A stretch of 64,000 bases of DNA, taken from Uloborus plumipes (lineage: Eukaryota > Arthropoda > Arachnida > Araneae > Uloboridae). Location of the stretch: positions 62,001 through 126,000 of the forward strand of contig JAXGGA010002186.1 of assembly GCA_038373865.1 (NCBI GenBank). Direction: 5' to 3'. Made by a program: the position numbers and the translations under genes. The notes under the pieces were generated by a model, which saw nothing but the letters and a program-made list of their open reading frames with translations, had not been told where the DNA came from and did not search any database. Shown here in pieces: positions 51,354 through 62,005 of this stretch (position 1 is its first letter; every line of letters begins with the position of its first letter).

Positions 51354-51895
51354 AATTAATAAAGCTTTATACTTTACATTGTGCAAGTTTAATATAACGA
51401 GCTTTGTTGATTACGAAAATATCGTTATTAAGAGGAATACAGAATGTAACCTTGAATATTTATCGATATTAATAGACCTTGAATATTTATTGCGAGCTTT
51501 TAAATTCAAAATGTTTTCCAAAAAATACTTCTCATTGAAAATGTCTCTAATTTCTGTAAAATGCATCAAGCACTCAAAATAAGGCTCATTAGATGGTAAG
51601 CTGCTTAGTCTTTTTGATGTTTTTCAAATCTATTATCTTGCGGCCTGGATCTTTGTCGGAGTATGTGGGGAGAAATCATAAATAATTGTTGTGAAAGCTC
51701 TAAAACTTTTTGGAGATATTTTCAAAATTTATTATCAGTGCTCCATTTTCATAAATTTATCCTTCAAGGACTAATGTGAATTGAATTTAAAGAAAAAAAA
51801 TCAAGGTGAAATTTTGAGTACAATTGATGACCTAAGCAAGCAATATGAAGCTTTGTTAATTGGACTAGATCGACCGATCTGAACAAAGTGCATTA
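51354..51895. other. AT-rich stretch after the Helitron
   Basis: The frame at 51337-51582 is not recognisable. Near 51800-51870 one frame reads GEILSTIDDLSKQYEALLIG, which looks protein-like but has no splice support; see findings. Confidence 0.4.
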
Positions 51896-52365
51896 AAAGA
51901 ACAAACAGGTACAGATATTTAAAGAGAGGAAGGAAATGCAATCGTTACTACTGCTAATTCCCCCCCCCCCCCCAAAAAAAAAAAGCTTTTCAAACTTCAA
52001 GCTTTCTTTTTTCTCTTTATTTTTCTCCTTTTCTTTGTTTCTCTTATTTGTTTTTATTATTATTCTTTTCTTTTCTTTGTTTATTCAAAGGTCGATCTGT
52101 CTTACTAATTATCTGAACAAAATGCATTGAAAGAACAAGTAGGTGTGGACATTCAAAGAGAAGATGGAAATGTAAAAATTACTGCTGCTAATTTACCAAG
52201 AAAAAAAACTTTTCAAAGTTTTTTCTTATTTTTCTTTCTCCTACTTTTTCTTCTTTTCTCTTCTCTTTCATTTTGTTCATTGAAAGATCATCTTACCCTA
52301 CTAAATATTAGAACAAAATGCATTGAAAGAACAAGCAAGTGCAGATATTTAAAGAGAAGAAAATC
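51866..52365. repeat. Three diverged direct copies, ~195-225 bp apart
   Basis: CTGAACAAA(G/A)TGCATT(A/G)AAAGAAC followed by AA(A/G)CA(G/A)GT and a 'gatatttaaagag' word starts near 51880, 52112 and 52307. Copies 1 and 2 also share CTGCTAATT and AAAGCTTTTCAAA... followed by a long T/C-rich tract. In copy 2 one frame reads ALKEQVGVDIQREDGNVKIT. It may be a duplicated exon fragment or an unclassified repeat. Confidence 0.65.
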
Positions 52366-53704
52366 GCCTATTTTCCAGTGATCAAGAAAATTTATGATTT
52401 TTAGCATTGGTGTTAGCACCAGTGTCAACGAGGCAATGAGCGTGCTAACTCTTTTCTCTTTGACACATTGATCCAGTTGTGGAAGAATATTTGTCATAGG
52501 ACCACGTGAAACGAATTTGAAGAGACCATGATCTAAAAACTAAGTTCCCAAAACTGTGTCCGGTAATCATTAGGAGGGAAAACAGGGCATTGCAGTTGTT
52601 TCGGAAAATCGATATACTAAGCGCTATTTTTCGTTATGTTTGTAGTTTTAGCGAACTCGATAAAAAGCAACCTTTTACTATGAGGGGAAGAAACAATATA
52701 ATCATGTTTTTTAGCGGTAGTATTTAGAGAAAATACGTACGAATGAGATCTGGAATTGAATAAAAATAAAGGCACTAAAAACGATTTCAAATTTTCTTTT
52801 TTAAAAATATATGAAAGGAAAATTGGGAAAAAAAGAAAAAAAGAAAAAGAACAGAAAATACTAAGGATTGATCACTCTGTTACAAATGTTTGGTTACAAA
52901 TCGAACACAAGGACTTTCATATATTAAATCAGTTTTAAAATGCTATTGTATGAAATTGTTCTTTGAAAAGAACATGGGGTGCTTGTTATGAATTCGGAAT
53001 CTGTAATGAGAAATTTTATACAGAAAATCTTGCTTTTTTGCATGGGATGGGGGGAGGGGGGATGTTTAAATTCATTATCAATCGGATTTCTTTGAAATTG
53101 CACAAGCATTGAGAGTTTTTCCCTCAATAGCAATTTTTCTATTCTATAATCTACATCTAAATTTCATGAGAACTACTTTTGATATTGATTTTGTGGTAAA
53201 CATTTTAATTTCCGTATTTTTTTACTGAAAAACTTTCAGGAATGCTGAAGTAAAATGCGTAACAACTGTTTCAAGACTCGGAACTTGACGAGGAGTAGGT
53301 TAGTAGGTAAATATCGTTTTATGAGTTTTCAAATATTTTTGTGCTCTTGGTTACTTCTTTTTTTTTTTTTTTTTTGACAATCGAAAAGTTATTTAGGCGA
53401 AGCTTTTATTTCTGACTCAGTAAATTAGGTCAAAAAATACTTGATTTGATACTTGTTACTTACAGGAATACCACTGTTTAAGATTTTCTCATGATCTCTT
53501 GTTTTTAATAGAGACCTTGGGATCTTGGGATTTTGTTCAAAATTCTTTAATTATTGATTTTTCTTTAAGAAAAAAAAGAAAAAAAAAGCATTAATTAAAT
53601 ATTTTACTCGCAGAAAACAATATTTATCTAAAATCTATATTTTGATTAAGCCATGAAGCTATCTAAACGCTAACCTTAGATGTTATTTGTTTATTGATAT
53701 TGTG
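52366..53704. other. AT-rich stretch without supported gene
   Basis: A minus-strand frame at 52497-52288 contains QLDQCVKEKRVSTLIASLTL, but no splice partner or domain is seen. Poly(G) and poly(T) runs occur near 53048 and 53359. Confidence 0.45.
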
Positions 53705-54160
53705 CAGTCAAACCTGTCTATCTGAAATTTCACGGAGATACAGAGGTGTGGTAAAATTTACAAAAATAAGCAATTGGAACGAAATTAAATACTTAATACA
53801 TTGTTTTGCATTGATATTGCTCAATATTTTACTGTACGACACATTGTGAGTCCGCTTTTTACTAATTGTGATGACTATATCGGTAGCAACTTAATGCATA
53901 CCTTTAAGTACGAACATAGTTTTTGAATGATTGTTCAGAAGATTTTTGTCTCCAAGTTATACCATTGATAAAGGTGGCTGGAGATGAAATTCAAAAATGA
54001 AGGTCGTCAAAATTCGAGACATAGAGGTTTTCGGGAAAAATCATTCGAGACAAACATGAGAAAAAGCATTAAATTTATGCTGTAAAAGCAGGGAATTTGA
54101 AAAATTTCGACTTAGGGATTCTTTCGAGATAAGCAGGTTCGAGATAAACAGGTTCGACTG
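53705..54160. mobile_element. pogo/Tigger-type MITE
   Basis: Left end CAGTCAAACCTGTCTATCTG and, reverse-complemented, right end CAGTCGAACCTGTTTATCTC are diverged inverted repeats with a pogo/Tigger look. TA follows the right end and TG precedes the left, so the duplication has decayed. It is 456 bp and non-coding. Extra GAGATAAGCAGGTTC copies lie next to the right end. Confidence 0.7.
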
Positions 54161-54162
54161 TA

Positions 54163-55837
54163 TAACTTTCATAATGCCTAGGCTGTAGGTACTATCTGTA
54201 TACTTGTATCAAGTCTAGACATTAACAAAGTTTTTCTTTTTGCTGTAGACGATTTTTACACATTTTTTTTTTAGAAATTATTCCGAAGAAATAATTATTG
54301 ATTATTATCAGTTTTAGTATTTTTTACCAGAGTTTTTCATTTCATAATTTTTATGAGTAATAAATAACATAAAACTGATTAACTACAATCTTGAGTTTTT
54401 CTTTCTTGGGAACTTCATAAACTCAACCTTGGAGGTTTGCAGAAAAAAAAGTCCAATGATACGACTTCACTACACCGAAATTTGTCCCACCCTTTGAAAG
54501 CAACTTAAATAAAAGGCAAATTATAAATGTGACCACTAGTAATTTTGAAATTTTACTATTCATCGGAATATTGGTTTTTCGTTAACCTTTCGTCTTCGTC
54601 TTATAAGGGAAAAAACGAAAAAGAGATGACGAAACAGAGATTGCGTGTTCAGTATAAAAACAGTTTCCTGAAATAAAAGAAACTACAAATCTTTTCTTTA
54701 TAATCAGGCAATAAGATCGGTAATCACCAAGGGAAAACTTAGGACATTGATTTTCATTGAGGAGGCATTAGAAATGTTGGGATCGTGCCAGACGCAGACT
54801 CCATTGGCTTATTTTAGGAGGCAAAATACATGACATTTCTGATATCTTAATGATTAAGAAACGGGTACTGCTAAGAGGTCAATGAGAATACTGCAATTTG
54901 ACTTTCTAATACATGAGAATGCTTGTATGTTTGAAGTTTAGTAGGTCTCTGTTACTTTCACAGAGCATGATACAGATTTGACATTTCGAAAAATGGTAAC
55001 TGAAAAAAAAAAGAATGGGATGGGGGGGGGGGGGGGAACATTCATCTTCTAATATTCTTATAGATGAAGTCATAACGCTCACCGACTACCATAGCAGCAC
55101 ATCCAAATAAATAAATAAATAAACAAACAAAATAAATAAATAAATAAACAAACAAAATAAATAAATAAATACACTATTGGAGAGTATCAAGGTGTTTCGA
55201 GCGATTTCTAGCATGAATTCATCATGTTCAACTACTTCCACACGCTCAAAATATTTATGATGAGTTATTATTATTGATTGGTTTTTCGTTGCCTAAATTA
55301 GTAGTGTGTAGTTTAATATTGGATTTTTTTCTGATCTGGAAACTTTGAATTTGTGACACTACTAATTATTTGATTTTTATGCATCTACGCAACAGTTGTA
55401 ACTATCTTTGAGCCGGTGTTGGTATAAGAAATAGTATTCAATTCAGATTGTTAATTAATAATTGTTACCGTATTTTTTATTCAAAAAGTTTTCTGCACTT
55501 ACAAGTTTTCTTTAGTATCAAAGTATCCTGTTCTAAAGATTTTGCTGATAACGGAGTATATTTTTTCATTTATTTCTTTTAAATAAAGTTTGCTTTTCAT
55601 TGCTACGTTTAATTTTCCCTTTCATTTAGCCCTAATCCGTTTCTCTACACTTGGCATTTATTTTGTTGATGTATTTGTTAATATATTTCATTTTTAAATG
55701 GAAAAGCAAATTAAATAAAAGGAAAGAAACATACAATTTTTAAATGTTGCGATGAATCTACTTGATATCACAGTTCATAAAACCACGAAATTTTAATCAA
55801 TTAAAGAAAGGAATTAAGAGCAGAATAACTAAGTGAA
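54163..55837. other. AT-rich stretch without supported gene
   Basis: Includes a poly(G) run at about 55021-55035 and an (AAAT)n(AAAC)n run at 55104-55171 that is itself duplicated. No coding frame or element ends were supported. Confidence 0.5.
55104..55171. repeat. (AAATA)n/(AACAA)n microsatellite
   Basis: AATAAATAAATAAACAAACA followed by AAATAAATAAATAAA, with the pattern repeated twice. Confidence 0.95.
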
Positions 55838-56285
55838 TATACCCTTGTGAAAATTAATTGAAACAAAGTATTTGTTTCCTTAATGTTAAAATCATTCCCA
55901 GTATTCTTCACCAATCATGCTAAAATTTGTAAAAATATAGCTGTGACGAATAAACCCTTTCCCTATCATCAATTTCTACTAATCAAAGGGGTTCTGAGAG
56001 CGCCTGTGTATTACTTTCTGTAGATGGAAGAGGCGCCCTTGATCACGTCAATTGAGATTTCCCTTTCATCAGCGCTGCATGTGACACCGCGAAAGCGTAC
56101 AAAGATTGTTACTCTTTTCAAACCTACGTCAAAGACTGATAGAGGGATTTCGAAGATAGTTGGCATTAGTATTGTAGCTGTGAGCCGTATTATAAAACAA
56201 AAAGGAGAAACTGGATTCATATCTAGAGAGTGTAGAAGGTAAAGTGGTAGAAAATTGAAAACATCACCAAAAGAGGACTTTTCTA

Positions 56286-57705
56286 CACTGCTCGACATTA
56301 AAAATGCAACACCAAGAAGGAGTGGTCAGAAATTGATGAAATTTGGTAAGAAGACAGAGACAGCATGGAACAATAAGTGATATTTATTTCAAAATAAATA
56401 AGCAAAATTTAGAGCGAGGACGGCGTCGGCTCAGTAAGAAGTAGGACCACCGCAGACAGCGATGCACGAAGAAACACGTCTAGGCATGGAGTCAATAAGC
56501 CTGCGGATGGTGTCCTGAGGGATGGCACTCCATTCCCTTTCAACCATTTGCCACAGTTCGTCCTCTGAACGAGGCAGTGACAGGTTCTGCAAACGGCGTC
56601 CAATCACGTCCCACACATGTTCGATTGGTGACAAGTCAGGAGAGTATGGTGGCCAGGAAAGCATCTGTACACCTCGTAGAGCATGTTGGCTGATTCGAGC
56701 ACTGTGAGGCCGGGCGTTATCCTGTTGAAAAATTGCATTTGGCAGACCCTGAAGGTAGGGGATTGCCACCGGTCGCAGTACATTATCTACATATCGTTGG
56801 GCCGTCATAGTGCCCCGAATACGAACTAGAGGTGATACGGAATTGTATGCAATAGCGCCCCAAACCATTATGCCACGTTGTCGCGCTGTGGGGCGTTCCA
56901 CAGTTACTGCCGGATTCGATCTTTCTCCACATCGACGCCACACACGTATGCGATGATTATCGCTGGACAAACAGAAGCGGGATTCATCTGAGAACACTAC
57001 GGTTTGCCATTCTGCCATCCACGTCGCTCTGGTCCGGCACCATTCCAAACGTTGGAGTCTGTGCTGTGAGGTCAATGGCAGTCTTCTTAGCGGGCACCGT
57101 GATTGCAGGCCACGTGCAACCAGTCGACGGGAAATGGTTCTGGTCGACACAGGAACATCCAGGGTACCTTGCACGTGCTGCAGAATCGACGTACAAGTGA
57201 CTTGCGTGTCCGCCACAGCTTGTCGGTGAATCCGTCGATCCAAGCGGTCTGACGTCACTCTGGCTGCACCTGCACCCCTCAATGTGGCTACATTTCCTCT
57301 TTCCAACCATCTCCGACACAGCCGATGCACAGTGATTGCATCCATGTGGGTATCAGCTGCAATTTGACGTATGGACCAACCTCCCCTTCTCAGTCCGATC
57401 ACCATACCCCTTGTAAAGTCGTCTATATGCTGGAAGTGTCTTCGTTGAGGACGGCGTGGCATTTCCTCCTATCACACGTATCCTTCGAGACAAAAACCAA
57501 ATTTCTCCGATAATTATTCTGGCAGAAAAACCAACATGAACATAGCCTACTTTTCAACTTCATTCTCTTATATCTTACTTCACGTGCGTCGGAGAGCTGC
57601 GCATTTCATATCATTTGCATAACTCAGTGACGTGCGTCTACGGTAAAATTTGCATGAATTTCTGACCACTCCTTCTTGGTGTTGCATTTTCAATGTCGGG
57701 CAGTG
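56286..57705 (-). mobile_element. Intact Tc1-type element, second family
   Basis: Inverted ends of about 49 bp with two or so differences start CACTGCTCGACATTAAAAAT on the left and CACTGCCCGACATTGAAAAT on the other strand at the right. They lie between TA at 56284-56285 and 57706-57707. The length is 1420 bp and the single ORF runs on the minus strand. It inserted into the old Tc1-like element above. Confidence 0.96.
56431..57462 (-). CDS. Tc1-type transposase with DD32E spacing
   Basis: A 343-residue uninterrupted transposase. The N-terminal helix-turn-helix is at about residues 14-54 (TRGMVIGLRRGGWSIRQIAA then ITVHRLCRRW). A second DNA-binding segment includes VSTRTISRRLVARGL. Catalytic residues are D159 (FSDESRF), D248 (FQQDNARPH) and E281 (LSPIEHVWD). 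Only 32 residues separate the last two by my count, against 34 in classical Tc1. The C-terminal SMPRR...GGPTSY tail parallels the SMPRR...GGPTRY tail of the transposase at 43633. GC content is clearly higher than the surroundings, as expected for a recent arrival. It probably remains functional. Confidence 0.95.
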   Translation of the reverse strand: MPRRPQRRHFQHIDDFTRGMVIGLRRGGWSIRQIAADTHMDAITVHRLCRRWLERGNVATLRGAGAARVTSDRLDRRIHRQAVADTQVTCTSILQHVQGTLDVPVSTRTISRRLVARGLQSRCPLRRLPLTSQHRLQRLEWCRTRATWMAEWQTVVFSDESRFCLSSDNHRIRVWRRCGERSNPAVTVERPTARQRGIMVWGAIAYNSVSPLVRIRGTMTAQRYVDNVLRPVAIPYLQGLPNAIFQQDNARPHSARISQHALRGVQMLSWPPYSPDLSPIEHVWDVIGRRLQNLSLPRSEDELWQMVEREWSAIPQDTIRRLIDSMPRRVSSCIAVCGGPTSY

Positions 57706-58051
57706 TACTTATGCAAAGTAAAAATTACTTTCGAAAGACTAGTGCAGTACTTAATAGATATTTAAAAGAGCATGGAATAAATATTAGCTCATTTACTGTT
57801 CGGAGGCACCTTACAGCAGTCGGTCGGTCCACATACCGACTATGAAGAAACAGCTTCTGACACAACCCATGAATAAAACGCTCTACTTGTGGGCTTTAAA
57901 ATATAAAAATTAGACTGTTGAAAATTGGAGGAAAGTACGATTTTTAGCGACGAAAGTCGTTTCATCGGACCAAAGTCAACGAACTCAACACGTGAGGAGA
58001 TCTCTAGGTGAATGAGTTCTGTAATTTTTTCTGTCAATTTGTAAAACACCC

Positions 58052-61000
58052 GGGTCAATCCACGTCAAATCACCCAGGAAAACGGGATTTTGTAACCCAT
58101 GTCCTCGGATTTTGATAAAACTTGGTGTATTTAATATTTCTATGGTGGTAAGTAACCATATGAATTCTTTTGCCCATATGTGATCTGGTTTTTGTTTTAC
58201 AGGCCGTCAAACTTTTCAAAAAATTGCATTTTCTGTCAACCGCTAAGCCTAATCTGCATGTATACGTATCTCTTCAGTAAATTGTGACGGGTGCAGAAAT
58301 CTTTCAATATTTCCAAAAATTCTCATATATGTTGCTGAAAGTATGAGGATTTAATAAAAAAATACTTGAAATTTATATAATATAATTTTGTTTGAATAAA
58401 ATTTGAATAAACTACGACAAGCATTTTTTTTCTTGTGCAAAACATGAGTTTACTTAAGTGGCATTTCACGAAAAGGCGGAGGTCCTATTCAATAATGGAA
58501 GCATTCTAAATGAGCCTGAAGGTGTGTTCTATCATTGCAAAGAATAAAATTAGTGGTTTTTTACGTTTTCTTGTTGCTGTTGCACAGTATACACATTTCA
58601 GTATCAAAATTTTTGAAAAAAAAATTCTAGTCATTTTCCTAACCTAAATTTCACTGAAAAGCAAACATACCTTTATTTTTAAGTGTATTTACAGCCCTAT
58701 TATGCTACTTAAAAATCATTTTTATCCCTTATTAAGTAGAAAGAAAAGTGAGAAATAATTTATGACTTTCAAATTCAGTTGTTAAGTTCAGCAAAATATC
58801 AGATGTAGAAAAAAGATGTGCAAAACATGAATTTACTTTAGTAGCTTTTTATGAACAGGCGGAGGTCATATTCAATAATAGAAGCATTCGAAATAAACCT
58901 AAAGGTGTGTTCTATCATTGCAAAGAATAAAATTAGTGGCTTTTTTTCGTTTTCTTGTTGCTATTGTACAATATAGATATTTCAGTACCAACATTTTTGA
59001 AAAAATTCTAGTCATTTTCCTAACCTAAATTTCACTGAAAAGCAAACATACCTTTATTTTTAAGTGTATTTACAGCCCTATTATGCTACTTAAAAATCAT
59101 CTTAATCCCTTATTAAGCAGAAAGAAAAGTGAGAAATAATTTATGACTCCCAAATTCAGTTGTTAAGTTCAGAAAAATATCAGATGTAGAAAAAAGATGT
59201 GCAAAGCATGAATTCACTTTAGTAGCTTTTTATGAAGAGGCGGAGGTCATATTCAATATTAGAAGCATTCGAAATAAACCTAAAGGTGTGTTCTATCATT
59301 GCAAAGAACAGAATTAGTGGCTTTTTTCGGTTTTTTTTTTTTTTTTGCTATTGCACAATATATACATTTCAGTACCAACATTTTTGAAAAAAGTTCTAGT
59401 CATTTCCTAACTTATTTTTCAATATTTTTTGTGTAAAAGAAGCATAGCTCATGCTTTTGTAGCATAAAAACGTATTATATTTATTTTTAATGATTTATAA
59501 TTGTATTGAATGTGCGAAGAAGAGATAGGATAGCACAATCTTTGAAGAAAAAATAACAATGAAAAATATGAGTTTCCGAATATTATCGGATTGTTTCTCT
59601 TTGAAGTGTTTCTGTGATCCTGTTTTCAGCAAATTTAAGGAATATTCTGTTTGATATTTTAACGCTCGACCTTCCTTGCATTTCCGACGTCGGACAGTAC
59701 TTGTTGAAGTCACGTTATCATGAAATATTCGGAATACTTATTTTGTACATATTCAATCTCCTTTTGAAGAAAATAGTAACATCTTCCAGAATCTTATGTT
59801 ACGGACCGTTTGACGTAGTTATTTCATCTAACATCTTACCATTTCTTGGTTATAGTAAAGATAATAGTCCTTTCTTAGGTAAAAGATAGTCTTGCTTCAA
59901 ATCCAGCATAGTCACTTACTTGAAAATTTTCAATTTTTTTCTTTTAAACTCCAATAGCAAGTGTCGAAAGCTGTATTTGCTCTTAACTGGATGCTGAAAT
60001 TTCTAGTTTATTTTTATTGAATTATGTCTGTCTGGGGCTCTAGCTTTTTAATTATCTCCTATTATTATTTATCAGCGCAAACCAACCTTCCTGATAAGCG
60101 AATCCGATTAAAAACAAACAAACCAAAATAGAAAATCCACTCACATTCTTTATCCCTCTTACCACTATGACCCATATTTTGATAAAATAAGAAGAGACCT
60201 GATACATGCGCAAATGCAAGGAAGGTTGAGCGTTAAAATATCAAACAGTATATTCCTTAAATTTGCTGAAAACAGGATCACACAAACACTTCAAAGACAA
60301 ACAATCCGATAATATTCAGAAACTCACATTTTTAATTATTATTTTTACTTTAAAGATTGTGCTATCCTATCTCTTCTTCGCACATTCAATACAATTATAA
60401 TTCATTAAAACTAAATATAATACGTTTTTATGCTACAAAAGCATGAACAATGCTTCTTTTACGCAAAAAATATTGAAAATTAAGTTAGGAAAATGACTAG
60501 AACTTTTTTCAAAAATGTTGGTACTGAAATGTGTATATTGTGCAATAGCAACAAGAAAACGAAAAAAAGCCACTAATTTTATTCTTTGCAATGATAGAAC
60601 ACACCTTTAGGTTTATTTCGAATGCTTCTATTATTGAATATGACCTCCGCCTCTTCATAAAAAGCTACTAAAGTAAATTCATGTTTTGCACATCTTTTTT
60701 CTACATCTGATATTTTGCTGAACTTAACAACTGAATTTGAAAGTCATAAATTATTTCTCACTTTTCTTTCTGCTTAATAAGGGATTAAAATGATTTTTAA
60801 GTAGCATAATAGGGCTGTAAATACACTTAAAAATAAAGGTATGTTTGCTTTTCAGTGAAATTTAGGTTAGGAAAATGACTAGAACTTTTTTTCAAAAATT
60901 TTGATACTGAAATGTGTATATTGTGCAACAGCAACAAGAAAACGAAAAAAACCACTAATTTTATTCTTTGCAATGATAGAACACACCTTCAGGCTCATTT

Positions 61001-61446
61001 CGAATGCTTCCATTATTGAATAGGACCTCCGCCTTTTCGTGAAATGCCACTTAAGTAAACTCATGTTTTGCACAAGAAAAAAAATGCTTGTCGTAGTTTA
61101 TTCAAATTTTATTCAAACAAAATTATATTATATAAATTTCAAGTATTTTTTTATTAAATCCTCATACTTTCAGCAACATATCTGAGAATTTTTGGAAATA
61201 TTGAAAGATTTCTGCACCCGTCACAATTTACTGAAGAGATACGTATACATGCAGATTAGGCTTAGCAGTTGACAGAAAATGCAATTTTTTGAAAAGTTTG
61301 ACGGCCTGTAAAACAAAAACCAGATCACATATGGGCAAAAGAATTCATATGGTTACTTACCACCATAGAAATATTAAATACACCAAATTTTATCAAAATC
61401 CGAGGATATGGGTTACATGACCGGGTGAACTGACGTGGAATGACCC
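58052..61446. mobile_element. Long-inverted-arm element, second member of the GGGTCATTCCA family
   Basis: Ends GGGTCAATCCACGTCAAATC and, inverted, GGGTCATTCCACGTCAGTTC are flanked by ACCC at 58048-58051 and 61447-61450. The arms run from 58052 to about 59690 and from about 60210 to 61446, leaving a loop of some 500 bp. The ends match those of the element at 38070-46606. The left arm has three ~382-bp units (starting near 58436, 58818 and 59200), the right arm only two. No transposase is recognisable; the frame at 59614-59889 crosses the loop but has no known motif. Confidence 0.88.
58436..59420. repeat. Three ~382-bp tandem units in the left arm
   Basis: Each unit starts GTGCAAA(A/G)CATGA(G/A)TT, then GGCGGAGGTC, CATTGCAAAGAA and AGTGGCTTTTTTCG-like words, and ends with AACTTTAAATTCAG-like sequence. 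The third unit breaks off after the poly(T) run near 59330-59345. The inverted counterparts are at about 60640-60691 and 61022-61073. Confidence 0.88.
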
Positions 61447-62005
61447 ACCCTTAAAAGATGTTTTGGGAGGTTTTCGGTTGCAATGGGGTTGGTATTTTGC
61501 AGCCAGTTGAGGGTATGATGCGCTTTGAGCAATAAATTATTGTTCTGGAGAAAAAGGCTTTAGCAGAGATGAGAAAACGATAGCCAGATGGAACGGGGAT
61601 TTTCCAGCAGGATTTAGCTCCTTGCCATACTTCCAAAATGACCGAGAAATTCGTGTTTCAGAACCAAATTGAGAGATTGGAATGGCCTAGGAACTCTCTA
61701 ACGTAAACCCATTCGATAATCTTTGGGCTATGTGCAAGAATAGCACATTGCGTAAGCACTGTTCAACTGTGGAGAAGCTAATCACTGCGCTAATTCATGA
61801 CTGGTACAAAGACACAAATACTACAAATGATTGTACAAAAATGCTGGATAACATGCTAAATCGTGCCCAAACGTTAATAAAGAGTCGTGGAGATTATATT
61901 ACGTACTTAAAACCTTTAGTTACACATAAATTTAGTTAGAATAGCATTACTTCTTGTCTTTTTCAATTTTTCGAGTTTGTTTCAATTAATTTGCACAAGG
62001 GTGTA

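Larger units (their letters stand above)
56024..61939 (+). pseudogene. Decayed Tc1-like transposase in three pieces
   Basis: Piece 1 (about 56080-56285) holds the N-terminal helix-turn-helix: RKRTKIVTLFKPTSKTDRGI then SKIVGISIVAVSRIIKQK. Piece 2 (57706-58047) contains FTVRRHLTAVGRS and SDESRF with the first catalytic aspartate. Piece 3 (61451-61939) contains IFQQDLAPCHTSKMTEKF with the second aspartate. The expected SPDLNPIENLW motif is degraded to RNSLT-stop, so the third acidic residue is lost. Several stops and frame changes accompany the two insertions. It is long inactive and unrelated in detail to the two intact Tc1-type copies. Confidence 0.85.
55840..62003 (+). mobile_element. Old Tc1-like element split by two insertions
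   Basis: The ends TACCCTTGTGAAAATTAATT and, inverted, AATTAATTTGCACAAGGGTG are flanked by TA (55838-55839, 62004-62005). Removing the Tc1 at 56286-57705 and the long-arm element at 58052-61446, each with one copy of its duplication, leaves about 1.34 kb, the normal size of a Tc1 element. The three remaining pieces read in order through a single decayed transposase gene. Confidence 0.88.

Noticed and set aside
55840..56285. Functional Tc1 transposase start in this region
   Set aside because: The helix-turn-helix is clear, but the frame stops soon after and the rest is split and mutated.
59614..59889. 91-codon frame across the loop of the long-arm element as its transposase
   Set aside because: No DDE or zinc motif and hydrophobic composition; its first part lies in the inverted arm.
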